The notes below the pieces were generated by a model that was given only the letters and a program-made list of their open reading frames with translations, had not been told where the DNA came from and ran no database searches. Below are positions 36,395-51,000 of a stretch of 64,000 nt of DNA, piece after piece. The stretch is from positions 11,800,338-11,864,337 of the forward strand of contig CM060199.1 in the NCBI GenBank assembly GCA_030562195.1, read 5' to 3'. Origin of the DNA: Nipponacmea schrenckii (Eukaryota > Mollusca > Gastropoda > Lottiidae). The position numbers and the translations under genes were made by a program. How positions within the stretch are numbered: the first letter of the stretch is position 1; each line of letters opens with the position of its first letter.

Positions 36395-36904
36395 TGTAAT
36401 AACCTGGTGCATTCTATTACATCAAAAGAGGGAGCTGGCCGTTATGTGCTCAAATATCTTGTAATATGATTGGCTAGTTAAAATGATACCGGATTTCTGC
36501 TTGACGAGTCAAAACTGCAACATCTGGTTACCAGTGTTACCACTTTACTGAAAACAGTGACTTGAATTTTCTTTGATTGGCTGATAAAACAAGAGGCAAT
36601 TAAAACAAGAGGCTTGTTGCCTTCTTTAGTTTCATTGGTTAATTAAAAAGTATGTTTTTGCTTTCCTGTTCTGTGAGTGGTCAAATATAAAGCTGATTGT
36701 CAAGTGTCGGTTGATTGGTTGATATTTTATTCCTACATCTCATCATCTGTATGTATATCGTCTTGTGTGAAAATATTCATAATTGTGATAACAGTTACTG
36801 AAGTAACCTGACACTAACAATATCCCATAATTCATAAATCATCTGTCATAAGAAGTGTTTTAATTGGTTGCGTTAATTTGATGTTTACGTTTTATGCGCT
36901 GTAA

Positions 36905-36910
36905 AATAAA
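36905..36910 (+). terminator. TADA2B polyadenylation signal
   Basis: AATAAA 511 bp after the stop; further candidates lie at about 37635 and 37788. The rest of 36395-38896 is non-coding, probably the converging 3' UTRs of TADA2B (+) and papilin (-). Confidence 0.45.
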
Positions 36911-38896
36911 CTGTTGTACAGTGAGTGGCTATGTTTCTGCTTTAAAGTTTGGAAGTTGAAGAATTTTGGAATCGTGAAATGTGGATGTGAGGATTCTGAT
37001 ATGCATATTTACAGTATAAAAACTTGCAATGGAGTACCCAACTGAGCTCATTGATATGTAAATCTCTTAATAAAAGAACATTAATGTGGAGTTTGAAAGT
37101 GCTTTATAATACTAACGCAATTCTATGGAGAGACTGGGTATAAAAGAATGTATACAGTAAGAAAGATTATCCAGTGTTAATATATTTGTATTTATTTTTT
37201 AATCTATTCTAAGTTATGATGTATGTTAGCGTATTGTATATCTGTTGACAAAATTCACTATTCTGCTATTTGCTGCTTGAGAATATATTGACCAGCAGAT
37301 ATTTGCCAAACAAATTCTTGATTTATGTGAAACATCCTTATATATTCAAATGTAAGGGGAAAGTCCAAGATGCTTTAAATCTTTATATATAATGTTATGG
37401 GTCCAAAGATATAACTGGTTTGATTTTGCTGAAATTATATGTAAATGACCTGCTTTAAAAGAATGAAATTCCCCTTTGATTACAATTTTCTGCAGGACAC
37501 AATTGATATTTCATACAAAATGTATTGGCACATTAAGATTCTGGAAGAAATGGTCAGACAGCTAATTAAAATTTCCAAAAGAGTTAACTGCCCTAGTTAT
37601 AATATTTTACTTTATTGTTGCACATTGTATAGAAATAAAGCTGGCAGCACAGTGTGTGTGTGAATTGATGTACCGGTAATATTGTTTGTTGAAGGTTGTC
37701 ATTGGTTGTTTAAATTGTAAGAATAGAAGTTACTGTATGGTTGTTTTAAATGTTTCAACTGTAAAATTGTACATATATTATCAATCTGAATAAAAACATC
37801 AAAATCATTCAGTTCCTCTGTATATTTTTTTTCCCCAATCAGACATGTGGTTTCCACAGTTCCACTACAAATAACTGTTTTATCACACAACCTTTACAAT
37901 AAGTAAAATCAAACGCTTAGTTTAAGTGGAATTGCAGGAATCATGGACGTCAGATTAAAAAGGTAATGGTGCCACAGAAGATATCTCCACTGAAACTGAA
38001 AGTAATCTTAAAGACAGGTAACAAATATTTATTTACACAATGATTTCTCTAGAGTAAAAATATGCAATGATACAATTATCAGATAATGTAATATTCAGGG
38101 GATCATATTGTTTCACTCCTGCTAATTTAATGCTACAGAGGGTTAATTTGACTATAGTAGATAAAGATGGTATTTCAATAGTTTTCAAAACTTCCCTTTC
38201 TGGTTTTTGATAGAAAAAAACAAACATGTTCATAATTGATGCTGACTATAAAACTCTTGCCATCGCTTTATACATTCATGACTCTATTAAGGCACATAAA
38301 ACGGAAGACAGATTATTTAGTTTTGGTAGTATGTGGTACTATATGAATTAGAGTATTGTCAACAAGACATTGGGATCCAATTGGAAGTCAAAAATTTACT
38401 TTACAGATGGAAATTCTGAGAGATGATTGAAAGTTGGCTTATCATGCTGATTTCCTCATAAGGTATACTTAGCTGTATTGGTCACAATCTACCCAATAAT
38501 GGATATGTCTAAAGACGACTTAATGCTAAAGAGAATAGTACAATGATAGATCTATGTTGATGAAATGCCTAAAAGACTTGCATATAAATATATAGATACA
38601 AAATTAAATTACTACAAAAATTTATATAAAAAGATTTCCTAAGTAAAAAATACTAAAAAATTTGTACAAGATATCTACAAAATTAGAAAATGAGCACCAA
38701 AAGTGAAATTGAGGTAAAAGTAGCAGACAAACATTCCACAAAATCCTGTTACCACGACAACAGCCGTTGGCCAACTCAGATTAAAGCACCAAAACTGTGA
38801 CATCATCTGTTATGAACACAGAAACAGCAACATCATCAACATGAATCTATTACCTCATCACAGTTTAAGAGAAGTGAAATATTTGACCTTTGAACC

Positions 38897-39036
38897 TCAA
38901 CCTCTTACTGAGTCTCTATTGTTACAGGTACCACAACACATTTTACTAAATACACGATGACCACAAAGTTTTCCTGCTTTAATTAATTTACAATTCATGG
39001 CACTAATAGAATCTTGGCATAGAACATTCTCTGGTT
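38897..39036 (-). CDS. PAPLN: Papilin C-terminal PLAC domain exon
   Basis: Last exon, 46 residues. Six cysteines in the order C-x8-C-x8-C-x9-CC-x2-C ([20 protein letters not shown], then SKMCCGTC) match the protease-and-lacunin domain that ends papilins and ADAMTS proteins. It stops six codons after the last cysteine-containing segment. Confidence 0.88.
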
Positions 39037-42000
39037 CTGAAATGAAAAAAAAAGATTTTTAACAATTAATGATGTCTCATTAAAACAATCCAGTTTGGTG
39101 GTAGTATTCTCATATACACAAAAATATTGTGTAAATACCCAATGGGGTTATAAGTAGAAAGCTGTGATCATAGCCCATATGAAAAACTAAATAAAATAAT
39201 TTTGTCATTTAATTTTTCCTGTACATATTTCATGCTTTAAAGACAACAGAATCATCATGCTGTAATGTATTCAAAAGAACAAACTGACCTGTTAATTTGA
39301 CCTGTACAGTCGTAATTGCTTCTTGTTTTTGGACACCATTATCAGCTACACATCGATAAACTCCAGAATCATCCAGAGTGGCATTTCTGACAATCAATTC
39401 CATTCCACGTACATAAACATTGTCAGATTCTATCACTTCATTCATATCTTTCTTCCATGTAATCTCTGGTACAGGATAACCAGCCACTGCACATTTCAAT
39501 GTGAACATATCACCTTGGTTTATCTTGCCCTTATGTCCTTCAATTCGCACAGAAATGGATTCTAAAATAAATATTTGACATTTTTTTTAGAAATTGTCAT
39601 GTTTAAACCAGGCTGACTGGTTCCAAGCAATGTAATAAAAGAAAATTAGGATTTATAGGCCCCTTACCATTTTGATCTGAACATTTATGATAAACATTCC
39701 CACAGAAATATTTCAATGACAATGTTTTTGATTTGACTAGCTTGTAATCTTATCTCCTCTGGGTTGTATCTGTAAATCTCTCAAACCAATAAATAACAAA
39801 AAACAAACTGTCTAAAGCATTTTTCACAAAAAGCTTTATAAAATCGGAATTTAGCAGGAAAATCAGCCAAGGACAAAGACTGTTGTAAGTAACAATTTTA
39901 AGCTTGGAGGGTCTAGTTAGTTGTACAACATATACATTCAATCATGCACATAAATTTCAAGACATTTTCCAAAAAATCGAAACAGATCTGATTCACATTA
40001 GACATCGACAGGTTTAACAAGAAAATTCTTTATATTGGCATCCCAATTATTTTTCAAACTAAGATTAGGTTACATCTTAAGTCCAGTGCCATTTTCTTAC
40101 CTCTAACCTCGAGTTTAATTTTACGTTTTTTCATTGACGCAGCGACGCCATTTGCTGCTCGGCATTCATAATGACCTTTGTCTTGATCTTGTGCATTAAC
40201 AATAATCAATGTGCCATTATCATACACATTGTAGCGCCCTCTAGTGATCACTTGTCGACCCTCTTTATACCATGTGACTATTGGTTTAGGGTTACCCATA
40301 GCCTGACAATGAAGAAAGGCGTTCTGTCGTGGTTTGACAGCAATCATTCTTGGTCCATGTAATATTTTCAATGGAGCTAATTGAGAAAGAAGGTTAGTGG
40401 TTAATCAACAACATTTAATTTTCATTATAAAAACATGTGTTACTCTGCTGGTGATAATCAATCTACGTATCTTTGTGGTCATAAATGATTATATCAACAT
40501 TGCATTCACGATCTGGTTTAACTCATTATTCATTTTCAAAACAGCTAAAGTATGTTAATCATGCATTCCTACTTTAATTTAGTAGCATATGATTGATATT
40601 TTGACAAACGCTTGATTCATGCTCTTAATATCTGAAGGATTTAAAAAAAGGTAAAGGGAAGGACAAGGCTACATGCTGCTTATAGACAATCCATGAACAA
40701 TTTATTCAATTATTACATTTATCTATTTTATTTTCTTGAAATCTTTAAAAAGATAGCTTGACAGGCAAGGTAACATACGCCCACTGGCACCATTGAATTT
40801 GAAAAATAAATAGAACAATAACTCAAAAAACATTCACTGAATTAATATTGAAAAAAAAAACTGTTCATGGAAAATTGTCAAATTAGAACTTGACCACCAT
40901 CTTATCTATTTCAATACTCATACCAAGTTTCATCAAATCTATTAAAAAATTGTACCTTATTTTGCACCCACAAATATTTTTAACCCAAAAACCATTTGAT
41001 AAAAAAAAGTCAGAAATTCAAACTTGACTAATGTCTAATCAATTCTGATGCTTAAACCAAGTTCCATCAAAATCCTTTGAAAATTAAAGCTTCTTATTGC
41101 AACCACAATAGAATTTTGACTCAATTTTACTAAGTCAAGGGCAATAACAATATGACACTTACTTCTGACTTGAACAACAAATCTTTGGACAATTGGCAAC
41201 TCATTGCCTTCTCCAATCTGACATTTATATTCTCCATTATCTTCTTCAGTAACAGCCTGGATCACCAAGGTACCGTTATTATAATCTCTAAAATTATGAC
41301 CTGCTATGATACGGAATCTGAAAAGACACAAAATATCAAAACAATTTTGACAGGTTGATCTTGAATTCTGTCAGATCATCCTAGTCATTTAGTTATATTT
41401 CATTAGAGCTACCGTATGTCTACTAGCTACCTTCTACAAAAACTTTATTATAAGCTACCTTCCAGAGCTTTATTATAAGCTACATTCCATATTAGTTTTG
41501 TTCATTTGACCTATTTTCAATATGTTCAATAGGACTATAGGAGCTATGCTATGTAGGCTATGCTTAAGGACAATAGGAGCTATGCTATGTAAGCTATGTT
41601 CAATAGGAATACAGGAGCACAGGAGCTATGCTATGTAAGCTATGTTCAATAGGACTATAGTAGATATGCTATGTAAGGTACTTTTAATAGGACTATAGGA
41701 GCTATGCTATGTAAGATATGTTCAATAGGACTATAGGAGTTATGCTATGTAAGCTATATTTAATAGGACTATAGGAGCTATGCTATGTAAGCTACTATTA
41801 ATAGGACTATAGGAGCTATGCTATGTAAGCTATGTTCAATAGGACTATAGGAGCTATGCTATGTAAGCTATATTTAATAGGACTATAGGAGCTATGCTAT
41901 GTAAGCTATGTTCAATAGAACTATGATAGGAGCTATGCTATATAAGCTATGTTCAATTGTGTGTCAGAGCTATATCTTTATAACTTACTGTTCCCTAAAC

Positions 42001-45000
42001 CATAAAACTTCTCCTTGGTTAGTGAGTTGTAATTCACAATTTAATTCTACTTTACGTCCAGCACTAGTATATACTATATAACTACCATCCTCTTGTCTCT
42101 CCACTACATTAGGTTCATCTGAAAACAATGAAACAGACTTTACATAATTTTCTTCATTGCATAATGCATAAATTAACCAGTCTTAAAAACATTCCATACA
42201 GTACTCCTATGCAAATGTCTATGAGGAGGGGTTATACAGATGCAAGTCTGTTCCCAATCAAATTCACTGAAAATACTGTTTATAAAAAAAAAATTCAAAA
42301 ATGTCTTAATCTTTTTATACACCTGTTCACAATCAAAATGTTCAAACTTGATTAACATTTTATTACATAGGGACTCTATAGTCTACTGAGTTGCAAGATC
42401 ATAACATACCATAACAATTGGAGCGTAAGGAATCTGATGCTGGTGTTTGTCCATCACCGCAGCAACCATATCTAGAATAACGGCAATCACCAAGTCTTCG
42501 TGTTACAGCAGGTTTTATTGTTGTTCTTCTTGGTGGTGGGGCTGAAGAATCAAAAATATTGAGAAACTTAGGTAATATTTGTAATTATTGGGCTAAAAGA
42601 ACATGTGAACATCAGAGTTCATGGCATCACAAATAACAAGAACACTAAAATAATTTCATTACAAAATCTAATGGATCAATAGCCTTTTTTTAAATATTGC
42701 AAAACAAGCAATTTTCAGAAACAACATTGTTCACATGAACTGAATGCTAAAACAAGTCTATGTCATTTCTGTGTTATGAACCTTATTTTAACTCACATAA
42801 AATACAGTGCATATACAAATATCTAAATACCTGAAGTTGTAATTTCCACTGTTCTACGCTGACATCTATTACTACACTCAACTTCAGAATCAAATCTATT
42901 ACCGTTGCCATTGCAACCACCGTAATAAAATCTTTGACAACGCTTACTTTCAGCGTTATAATACCAGTGTATCGTCCAATTACTACAGAGTCGACCTCTT
43001 TCTTCCTTCATTAAACATATATCTCCTGAATTTAAAATTAGTAGACTTTAATAAGATTTGGTTTGGTGAATTTCGTAATACTCATCTTTCTAAGTAATTT
43101 CACGTTCTCCTAGACAGCTACATTTAAGTTTTCATGAACTTGAATGGTAACTGTCTTATCTTTAATTTTTTTTAAATTTAGCCCAGCAGCTCTGTGAGTC
43201 AAAATCCAGGGTTCAATCCTGGTTTCTGTCTGTTTTTTTTCCTGTCAGTGGTACAGGTCAGTGGAATTGACATGGAAAGCATCTAGTCTTGGATGGGACA
43301 ATAAATAGAGGACCCATGTGCTACTATACAGGTTGAACACATTAAAGATCCCTCAAAGTTAAATACTAACCTAAAACAGGTGCCCTTGTTACTGGTGGGG
43401 CACGAGTTACTGGGGCGCGAGTTACTGGGGCCCGTGTTACTGGAGCTCTGGTTGCTGGAGCACTGGTAACTACAAGACGAAATACAATTGTTTTAAAAAA
43501 GAAATTCATTAATATTTACACAAATGTTAATTTTAAACTCTTAAAAGTATCTTGGTAATGGTATTTGATAAAGTTATAGTAATGGTAATATGTGATGGTA
43601 TAGGTAATATTGTAGTAATGTGATGATATTAGAATTGTTAGTTGTATTTGTTAAAAGTAATTTATGGTTATGTTATGTGATGGTAGTAGTATCCTAATGT
43701 AAACCCATAGAAATGGTAATGTAATAATTTAGTAATGTAATGGTAATATGTATTGATTATGTAATTTAATAGTTCAATATCTGCAGCAGATATGTATCAT
43801 TTTGAAATATTGTATCCAAAAAAAGTACAAATTCTATACCTGACATTACTTACATATGGTCTTATTGTTAGTCACAATATCTCACTAAATATCCATTATA
43901 TAATACCTACCTTTGACTTATTTGCAGATAAAAATCACATCATTAATGTTTCGTGCTACTACATTCAACAAGTAAATGTCATAAAGAAATCTAATGATAG
44001 AAACGTCATCATGCCAAGAAAACTTAGAGTTCTGTACCTCCTGTACGCGAATAGAAACATTTCAAGCGACATTCTGCTTGAGTCTTAAAACGATTTCCGT
44101 TTCCATCACAACCACCATAATAAAATCTCTGACATCTTCGACTTGTAGAATTAAAAGCCCAATATATTGTCCAATTAGAACACAGACTTCCTGGGCTACT
44201 GTCCAATGAACAGATATCTAAAAAACAATAAACTATTCACTATCCAACTCAACTCAATTTTAAAACAATAACAACAATAATCTAGATAAGGAAATATGCT
44301 AAAACACATAATTTTTTTTACAAAAAATCATTTATTTGATTTCCTTTCAAAATACTCTGATAATGAATTTAGTCATATTTTAGAAAGAAGCATGTATATA
44401 AGATAATTCAAATCTTTGCCTTGAAGTTAAATTACCTTGAACAGCTCCAGAATGACTAAGACTTGAGATGGAATGACCTTGACTGGAATGGGAGTGACCA
44501 GTTTCAGATTCTGAATGATTTCGACCAGTTCCAGCTCCTGAATGACTCTGTTCATGAATAGTCTTTGATTCACCTTGGGCTGTTCCATTTAGCACTTGAC
44601 CAATACCACCTTGTCCTTCTGCTTGACCCAGACTTATTCCAGCATGTCCTTGACCACTTTCAAAGCTGCTATGACTATGATTGGCTTTTGAATCACCATG
44701 ACTATGATCCATTCCAGATGTTCCATGGCTATGATTTGTTTTGGAATGGCCGTGGCTATGATCCATTCCAGATGTTTCATGGCTATGATTTGTTTTGGAA
44801 TGGCCATGGCTATGATCCATTCCAGATGTACCATGGCTATGATTTGTTTTGGAATGGCCGTGACTATGATCCATTCCAAATCCACCATGGCTATGATTTG
44901 TTTTGGAAGCACCATGGCCGTGATCCATTTTAGATCCACCATGGCTATGATTTGTTTTGGAATGGCCGTGGCTATGATCCATTCCAGATGTACCATGGCT

Positions 45001-48000
45001 ATGATTTGTTTTGGAATGGCCGTGGCTATGATCCATTCCAAATCCACCATGGCTATGATTTTTTTGGGAAGCACCATGGCCGTGATCCATTTTAGATCCA
45101 CCATGGCTATGATTTGTTTTAGAATCACCATGGCCATGATCCATTTCAGATCCACCATGGCTATGATTTGACCTTGAATGGCTGTGGTGATGATCCATTC
45201 TAGATTTGCCATGGCTATAATTTTTGGATTCACTGTGACTATGATCCATTCTTGATGTGCCATGGCTATGATTTGTTTTGGAATCACCATGGTCATGATC
45301 CATTTCAGAACCACCATGGCTATGATTTGACCTTGAGTGGCCATGGCTTTGATCCATTCCAGATTTGCCATGGCTATAATTTGTTTTGGAATGGCCGTGG
45401 CTATGATCCATTCTAGATGTGCCATGACTATGATTTGTTTTGGAATCACTGTGGTCATGATCCATTTCAGATCCAACATGGCTGTGATTTGATTTTGAAG
45501 CACTGTGACTATGACCCATTTCTGATTCACCATGGCTATGATTCATTCCAGATTGACCGTGACCTGTTTTTGAATGACCTTGACTCTCTCTATATTGACC
45601 TTGGTTCCATCCATACACTTCACGTCCCGATGTAGTGTAACTTCCTAACCATGAAAAATAAAATATCTCATTTAGATGTTGAACATATCAATGTAATAAT
45701 ATGATGTCAACATGGGTAAAAGACACCATAGAATTGCAGGACCAGACTGTTCCTTCCAAAAAGCAGAGCGGCACTTGACTCTTGATCTAACCAGGTACAT
45801 TTAATATTTGTATTAAAAAAATTAAATATATTTTCCTGTCTAGCTTCTTAAGCATTAGCAATGAACTAAAGCAACATAAATAGTCAACTGTAAGCTTTTA
45901 TAATTAACACTGTTAGTAAAATCCTGACACAATACACAAAACAGAGGACAATCTGCATTCAAAAATTAACTTTAAAAAAAAAAATACAAAAAACAGTGAC
46001 AAGAATTGACAAAATATTGACTGAAAAGTTTAACATCTTAATAAGTTTCATCTGTTCTTTAACTGACAAGGTTAGGGCAATTATTAGTCAAAATTGAAAA
46101 CCAAAGAATCAATTTTACATTTTATAATGAATGGACATTGGAGGATGCATTTTTTTTATTTTGATGCCAGAATTATTCTCCATATAAGTGTTTGACCTAA
46201 TTTCAAAACAGGAAACTAAAGCCTAGCAAAGAGCGAAAAAGATCAATATCACTCTTCGACATGCAAATCTGCAAGCATTGCAAAACTACCTTCTTCAAAA
46301 CCATGCAAACAATTAAGTACCTTGAGTACGAGAATAGAAACATTTCAAGCGACATTCTGCTTGAGTCTTAAAACGATTTCCATTTCCATCACAACCACCA
46401 TAATAAAATCTCTGACATCTTCGACTTGTAGAATTAAAAGCCCAATATATTGTCCAATTAGAACACAGTGTTCCAGGGCTACTGGCCAAGGAACAGATAC
46501 CTAGAAATATATCAACAATAGACAAATACAAATACTAATTCATTTTGATTTGACAATGCACGGATATATTGTAGATGCAAAATCAATTGATGGAACTCTC
46601 TGACAACTGTGGCAGATTTTATCAGATTTTTATTTTAAAAATTTGATGCATTAACTACCTCTTTGATTTCAACAGCTTTGGCATTTTATAATATGGAATG
46701 TGAATTTTTCCCCTTTCACTGTCACAAAAAACACACCTGTGATAGTTCTGTTTTCGCTTTGTGGTATTCTTCTTTCAACTGTTCCAGATTGACCTCGACC
46801 TGTTCCAGTATAGCGATGAATCGTTCCAGTATAGCCTTGTTCTGTTCCTGAATAACTTTGTCTTGTTCCAGATTGGCCTCGACCTGTTCCAGAAAAGCCT
46901 TGACCACTTTCAGATTGGACTCGACCTGTTCCAGTTTGACCTTGACCTTGATAACCTCTTCCTTGATCAGTGCCTGTTCTCGTATATTCTACACATAAAT
47001 AACAAAATCTATTTGTGTTTTTTTGAAAAAAATAATATTCATGCTTATTGCTTCAATCAAAATAGGTACAGTAGCCAATAAAAAATTTAAACATTTAAAA
47101 CTGATCCGAACTAATGGATAGCTGAAAATCATGCCATACATCAATATAACCAAACTTTAAGGAAGAACAATTGGGATATTAACAAAACTGATGGAACTTA
47201 GGGTAATCATATTTGGAAATAAATAACCATAAGAAATTAGAAAATATAGCTCATAATTCAATTTCTATATAGTATAGTTCAATTTCACTAAATAAAGATT
47301 AATATCACTCCACACAGAAAACAAGAGTTATGTACCTTGTCTACGAGAATAGGAACACTTAAGACGACAATCATACTGAGTCTCAAAACGATTTCCATTT
47401 CCATCACAACCACCATAATAAAATCTCTGACATCTTCGACTTGTAGAATTAAAAGCCCAATATATTGTCCAATTAGAACACAGTCTTCCTGGGCTACTGT
47501 CCAATGAACAAACATCTACAGAAACCACAACAAAATAAGAAAAATATATTGATTTTTTTCTTAATGAAACTCCAATAGTATGCAGTATGCATTTTCATCA
47601 GATTGAAAGTGATTTGATAGAAATAAGGTACAGTCCATAATCAATAAACATAGCTTTTCAGATCAATTCTATTATATTGATCAATCAGATGAATGTATCA
47701 GAATTTGATTCAAAAGTCCAACAGACCTGATGACTGAATTGTACCAGTCTGGGTGCCTCTGTCTGCACCCCACCCTTGACCTTGTCTATCTCTTCCACCA
47801 ACTCTCCTGTCCTCCTCCCCTGACAAAATATAGCCATAGTGTTTAATTCCATACAAAACTAATGCCAGGAAAAAGCTTTCAAATCATAACTGCTCAATCC
47901 ATGCAAAATCACTGGTATCACACAAACCTTCCAAACTTTCGATATAAGAGAAACACAAACAAGGAATAGGCAAATAGAGAAAAGCCAGACAAAATCAACA

Positions 48001-51000
48001 CCATGCAGAAATAAGTACAGAGTAAGCCACACAACAAAACATCTCAATCTACGAAAACTATAACACAATTGGAAATTCACCTAAAAATGATCTACAAAAG
48101 CAGCAAAATAATTCCAAAATTTAAACTAAAATCTAAAGAAGCTAAAACAGCCATTCTAGACTCTAGATGAAGCGTGTTCTTGAATAAAAACAATGTCAAA
48201 ACTTCAGCCAAACTTATAAACTGATCAGGTCAAAGCAGGGATCAAACAATTTATGGAATATCTCACATTCAATGACATGCATTTGGAAATCAAGTTCACT
48301 AAAAAAAAGCCAAGACAAACTTACCTTAAGAACATGCAATAGCCATTAATTAAACGTATTATTATTTTTTGTATGATATCTATAAGTTAATATACAAGCA
48401 CTTGATTTAAATATACATATACTGAAGAACATAGTCAGTTGATTAAAAAATTCCTGTATTTTCAACAAAGGAACCAAATCTTGTTTACTAGTGAAATGTA
48501 TAAGATTTAATAATGAGAAACAAGTTTTTGCTATCTTTGATAGCAAGTCTCTTTTTTAAACTAATCTAAACTTCACTCCATGCCAAAAAGAAACCTCATC
48601 TGTACCTGGTCTCACATTGGCCTGTTTCTTGACACAGCTGTTTTCACAGTCAGATTGTGTTTCAAATCTATTATTATTGCCATCACACCCTCCATAATAA
48701 AATCTTTGACAGCGACCATCTTTGGAATTAAAATACCATTTAATTGTCCAATTGGAACAGAGTCGTCCACTACTTTTTGACAGGCTACAATCTAAATGAA
48801 ATGAATGGAGTTTCACACCCTACTCTCTGCATCTAATTAAGATTTATTAACCAAAATTCTTGAGATCTCTGTCAAAATAACAAACACATCACATTGTTTG
48901 TTTTTTTCGTCCAAATTTCAGACGAGGTATAGAAATCAGAATGGTGGATGTAGATGTAAGAAAAGCAACTTTAATATTATTGTAATAAAAGAGAAAGATG
49001 TAATGATGGACTAACCTACACTACCAGACCCTGATGAAGATGTTACAGTTTTTCTGGGAGATTCCGTTGTAGGTTGTCTGGTATCTGTTACACCTTGGAT
49101 GAAACAGAAACACAATAGCAAAAATCCACATGATTTTATCAGTTGTTGGAAATAGTTATGTAAGGCAAAAAAGCAAACAAGTTACTAGTTCAATTATTCC
49201 TTATTTGGCAATATAATTAAACTAATACAAAACTGTATCCTATCAAATACAGCTCTTAAAATTTCTTTTTCACAAAGCTTCCTTTGCTGTTCTCTGTCCT
49301 TTTATTTGGTAGCAGAGACTATGATATGGTCAAAAGATCCTTCAAAAGCAGCCTGCACACCACCAAAGAAAGAATCATTTTTAGTAATCTTAATCACAAA
49401 CTCCAATCAATTTAAATTCTAGTCTATACCATGCAAAAAATTACGAGTTTATACCTGGGGTAACTTGGCCCTGCTGATGATAACAGACCTCACGGCAACT
49501 CCTTCGAGTTTCAAACCTATTTGTGTTACCATCACAACCTCCATAGTAAAATCTTTGACATTGACGACTCTTAACATTAAAATACCATTTAATGGTCCAA
49601 TTACCACACAATCTTCCACTATCTTGTAGAAGTGAACAATCTACCAATAGACAATTCTCATTTAAAGTCAACAGTCAAATTAAAAACAGATAAAACTTGC
49701 TTTCCAGTTTTTATTAGCTGTTACTTTTAATTTAGCCACTTCAGTTGGGGGTTAAGACAGCCCCACTTGAGCATTTATCCCAGTTATATATGGGTAAACT
49801 ATAAATGAAAGCTAATAAAAGATGGAAGAAATGTTTGGTCTAGAAAGTTTGTTTTTTAACTGAGTTAGAATCACTTAAATAGTACTATATAGTTCATCCT
49901 TATGACTTTAGGCCAATTTTAGGAATATAACAAAAAAAAATTTATTTCTTTAAAATTCTTTCAATCAATTCTGAATATGGTTATCTTTAAAATCATTTCA
50001 GATTTAACTAACCTATCCTAGTGTTTGCTGGTCTCCGTTCATATGTTATTGATGTGCTGATTTGAGTTGATGTGCTGATTTGGGTTGTGGTTTCCATAAC
50101 TGCTGTGAGGAAATCAAATTTTGTTACTCTAAAACAACCTCAATATTGATTTCAATATATAATTCAGTCAAAACTTAGTTAAAATTATCAAAACATTATT
50201 TCACCAAGTCAGAGCCATATCTGGAAATCTATTTATGCTTCCGATACCAAATCGATGGAGAGTAGCGACTGAACCGAGGCAAAGACCATATAAATAATAA
50301 GACATGACAGCTATTCTTCTCCCTTTAGTACCAGCGAAGTCGCAGCGCCGCCAAGTGGCAGGTAGTAGACACAACATCTATTTATAACTGTCTAACGTGG
50401 CCGAAACACTACTTCGTTGTCTTTAACTGCTCCTCTTTGCTTCAATAAAATTTGCTCATAGGTATCATATACATCGTTAAACGGGCAAATGAATTAGCTT
50501 ACAAGGCGTATGTGTTTCAAAAATTTCAGATCATTGAGAGACGAGAAACTTAGAGTTGAAGTCAGTTTTTACTATAACGAAGTTTCCAAACCCAAATTGT
50601 AGGCGTTTCGACAGTTCAATAATGGAAATGTAATGTATGCCTAATGGTTTTTTACTTTTATAAGTCGAATTATATGAACTTCTATGGCCTACATGGGCCA
50701 GTGCCATATAGTGTGCAATGAGGGAATTTTTGATAGGACAGGTTTTCGTGGTTAATACAAACTCTGTGGGCGGGGACAAAGCCAATGAGAAAACGAAAGT
50801 AGTAATGACTTGTAGTCGGCACCAGACAACAATTTGCCGGTCCAGACATTTATTCCAACACACTTTTTTTTGTGTAAATATCAGACAAAATAGTAAACAA
50901 TGCATATAAAATTCACTTAACTGTGACAAAAATACAAGTTTAGTCAGATCTATAAAAATAAACTTGGAGTCTCCAACGACGTCAAATTTTGTCGCTGAAA

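Noticed and set aside
41522..41957. CRISPR-like regular repeat
   Set aside because: Units are contiguous with no unique spacers, and the genome is animal; it is a minisatellite.
44565..45635. Several long ORFs on both strands over the histidine repeat
   Set aside because: Because the 54-bp repeat length is a multiple of three, any stop-free frame stays open. The His frame alone joins to neighbouring exons.
46722..46907. Minus-strand ORF reading as a Leu/Glu coiled coil
   Set aside because: It is an alternative frame of the Gly/Thr/Gln linker exon; only the other frame matches both phase-1 splice sites.
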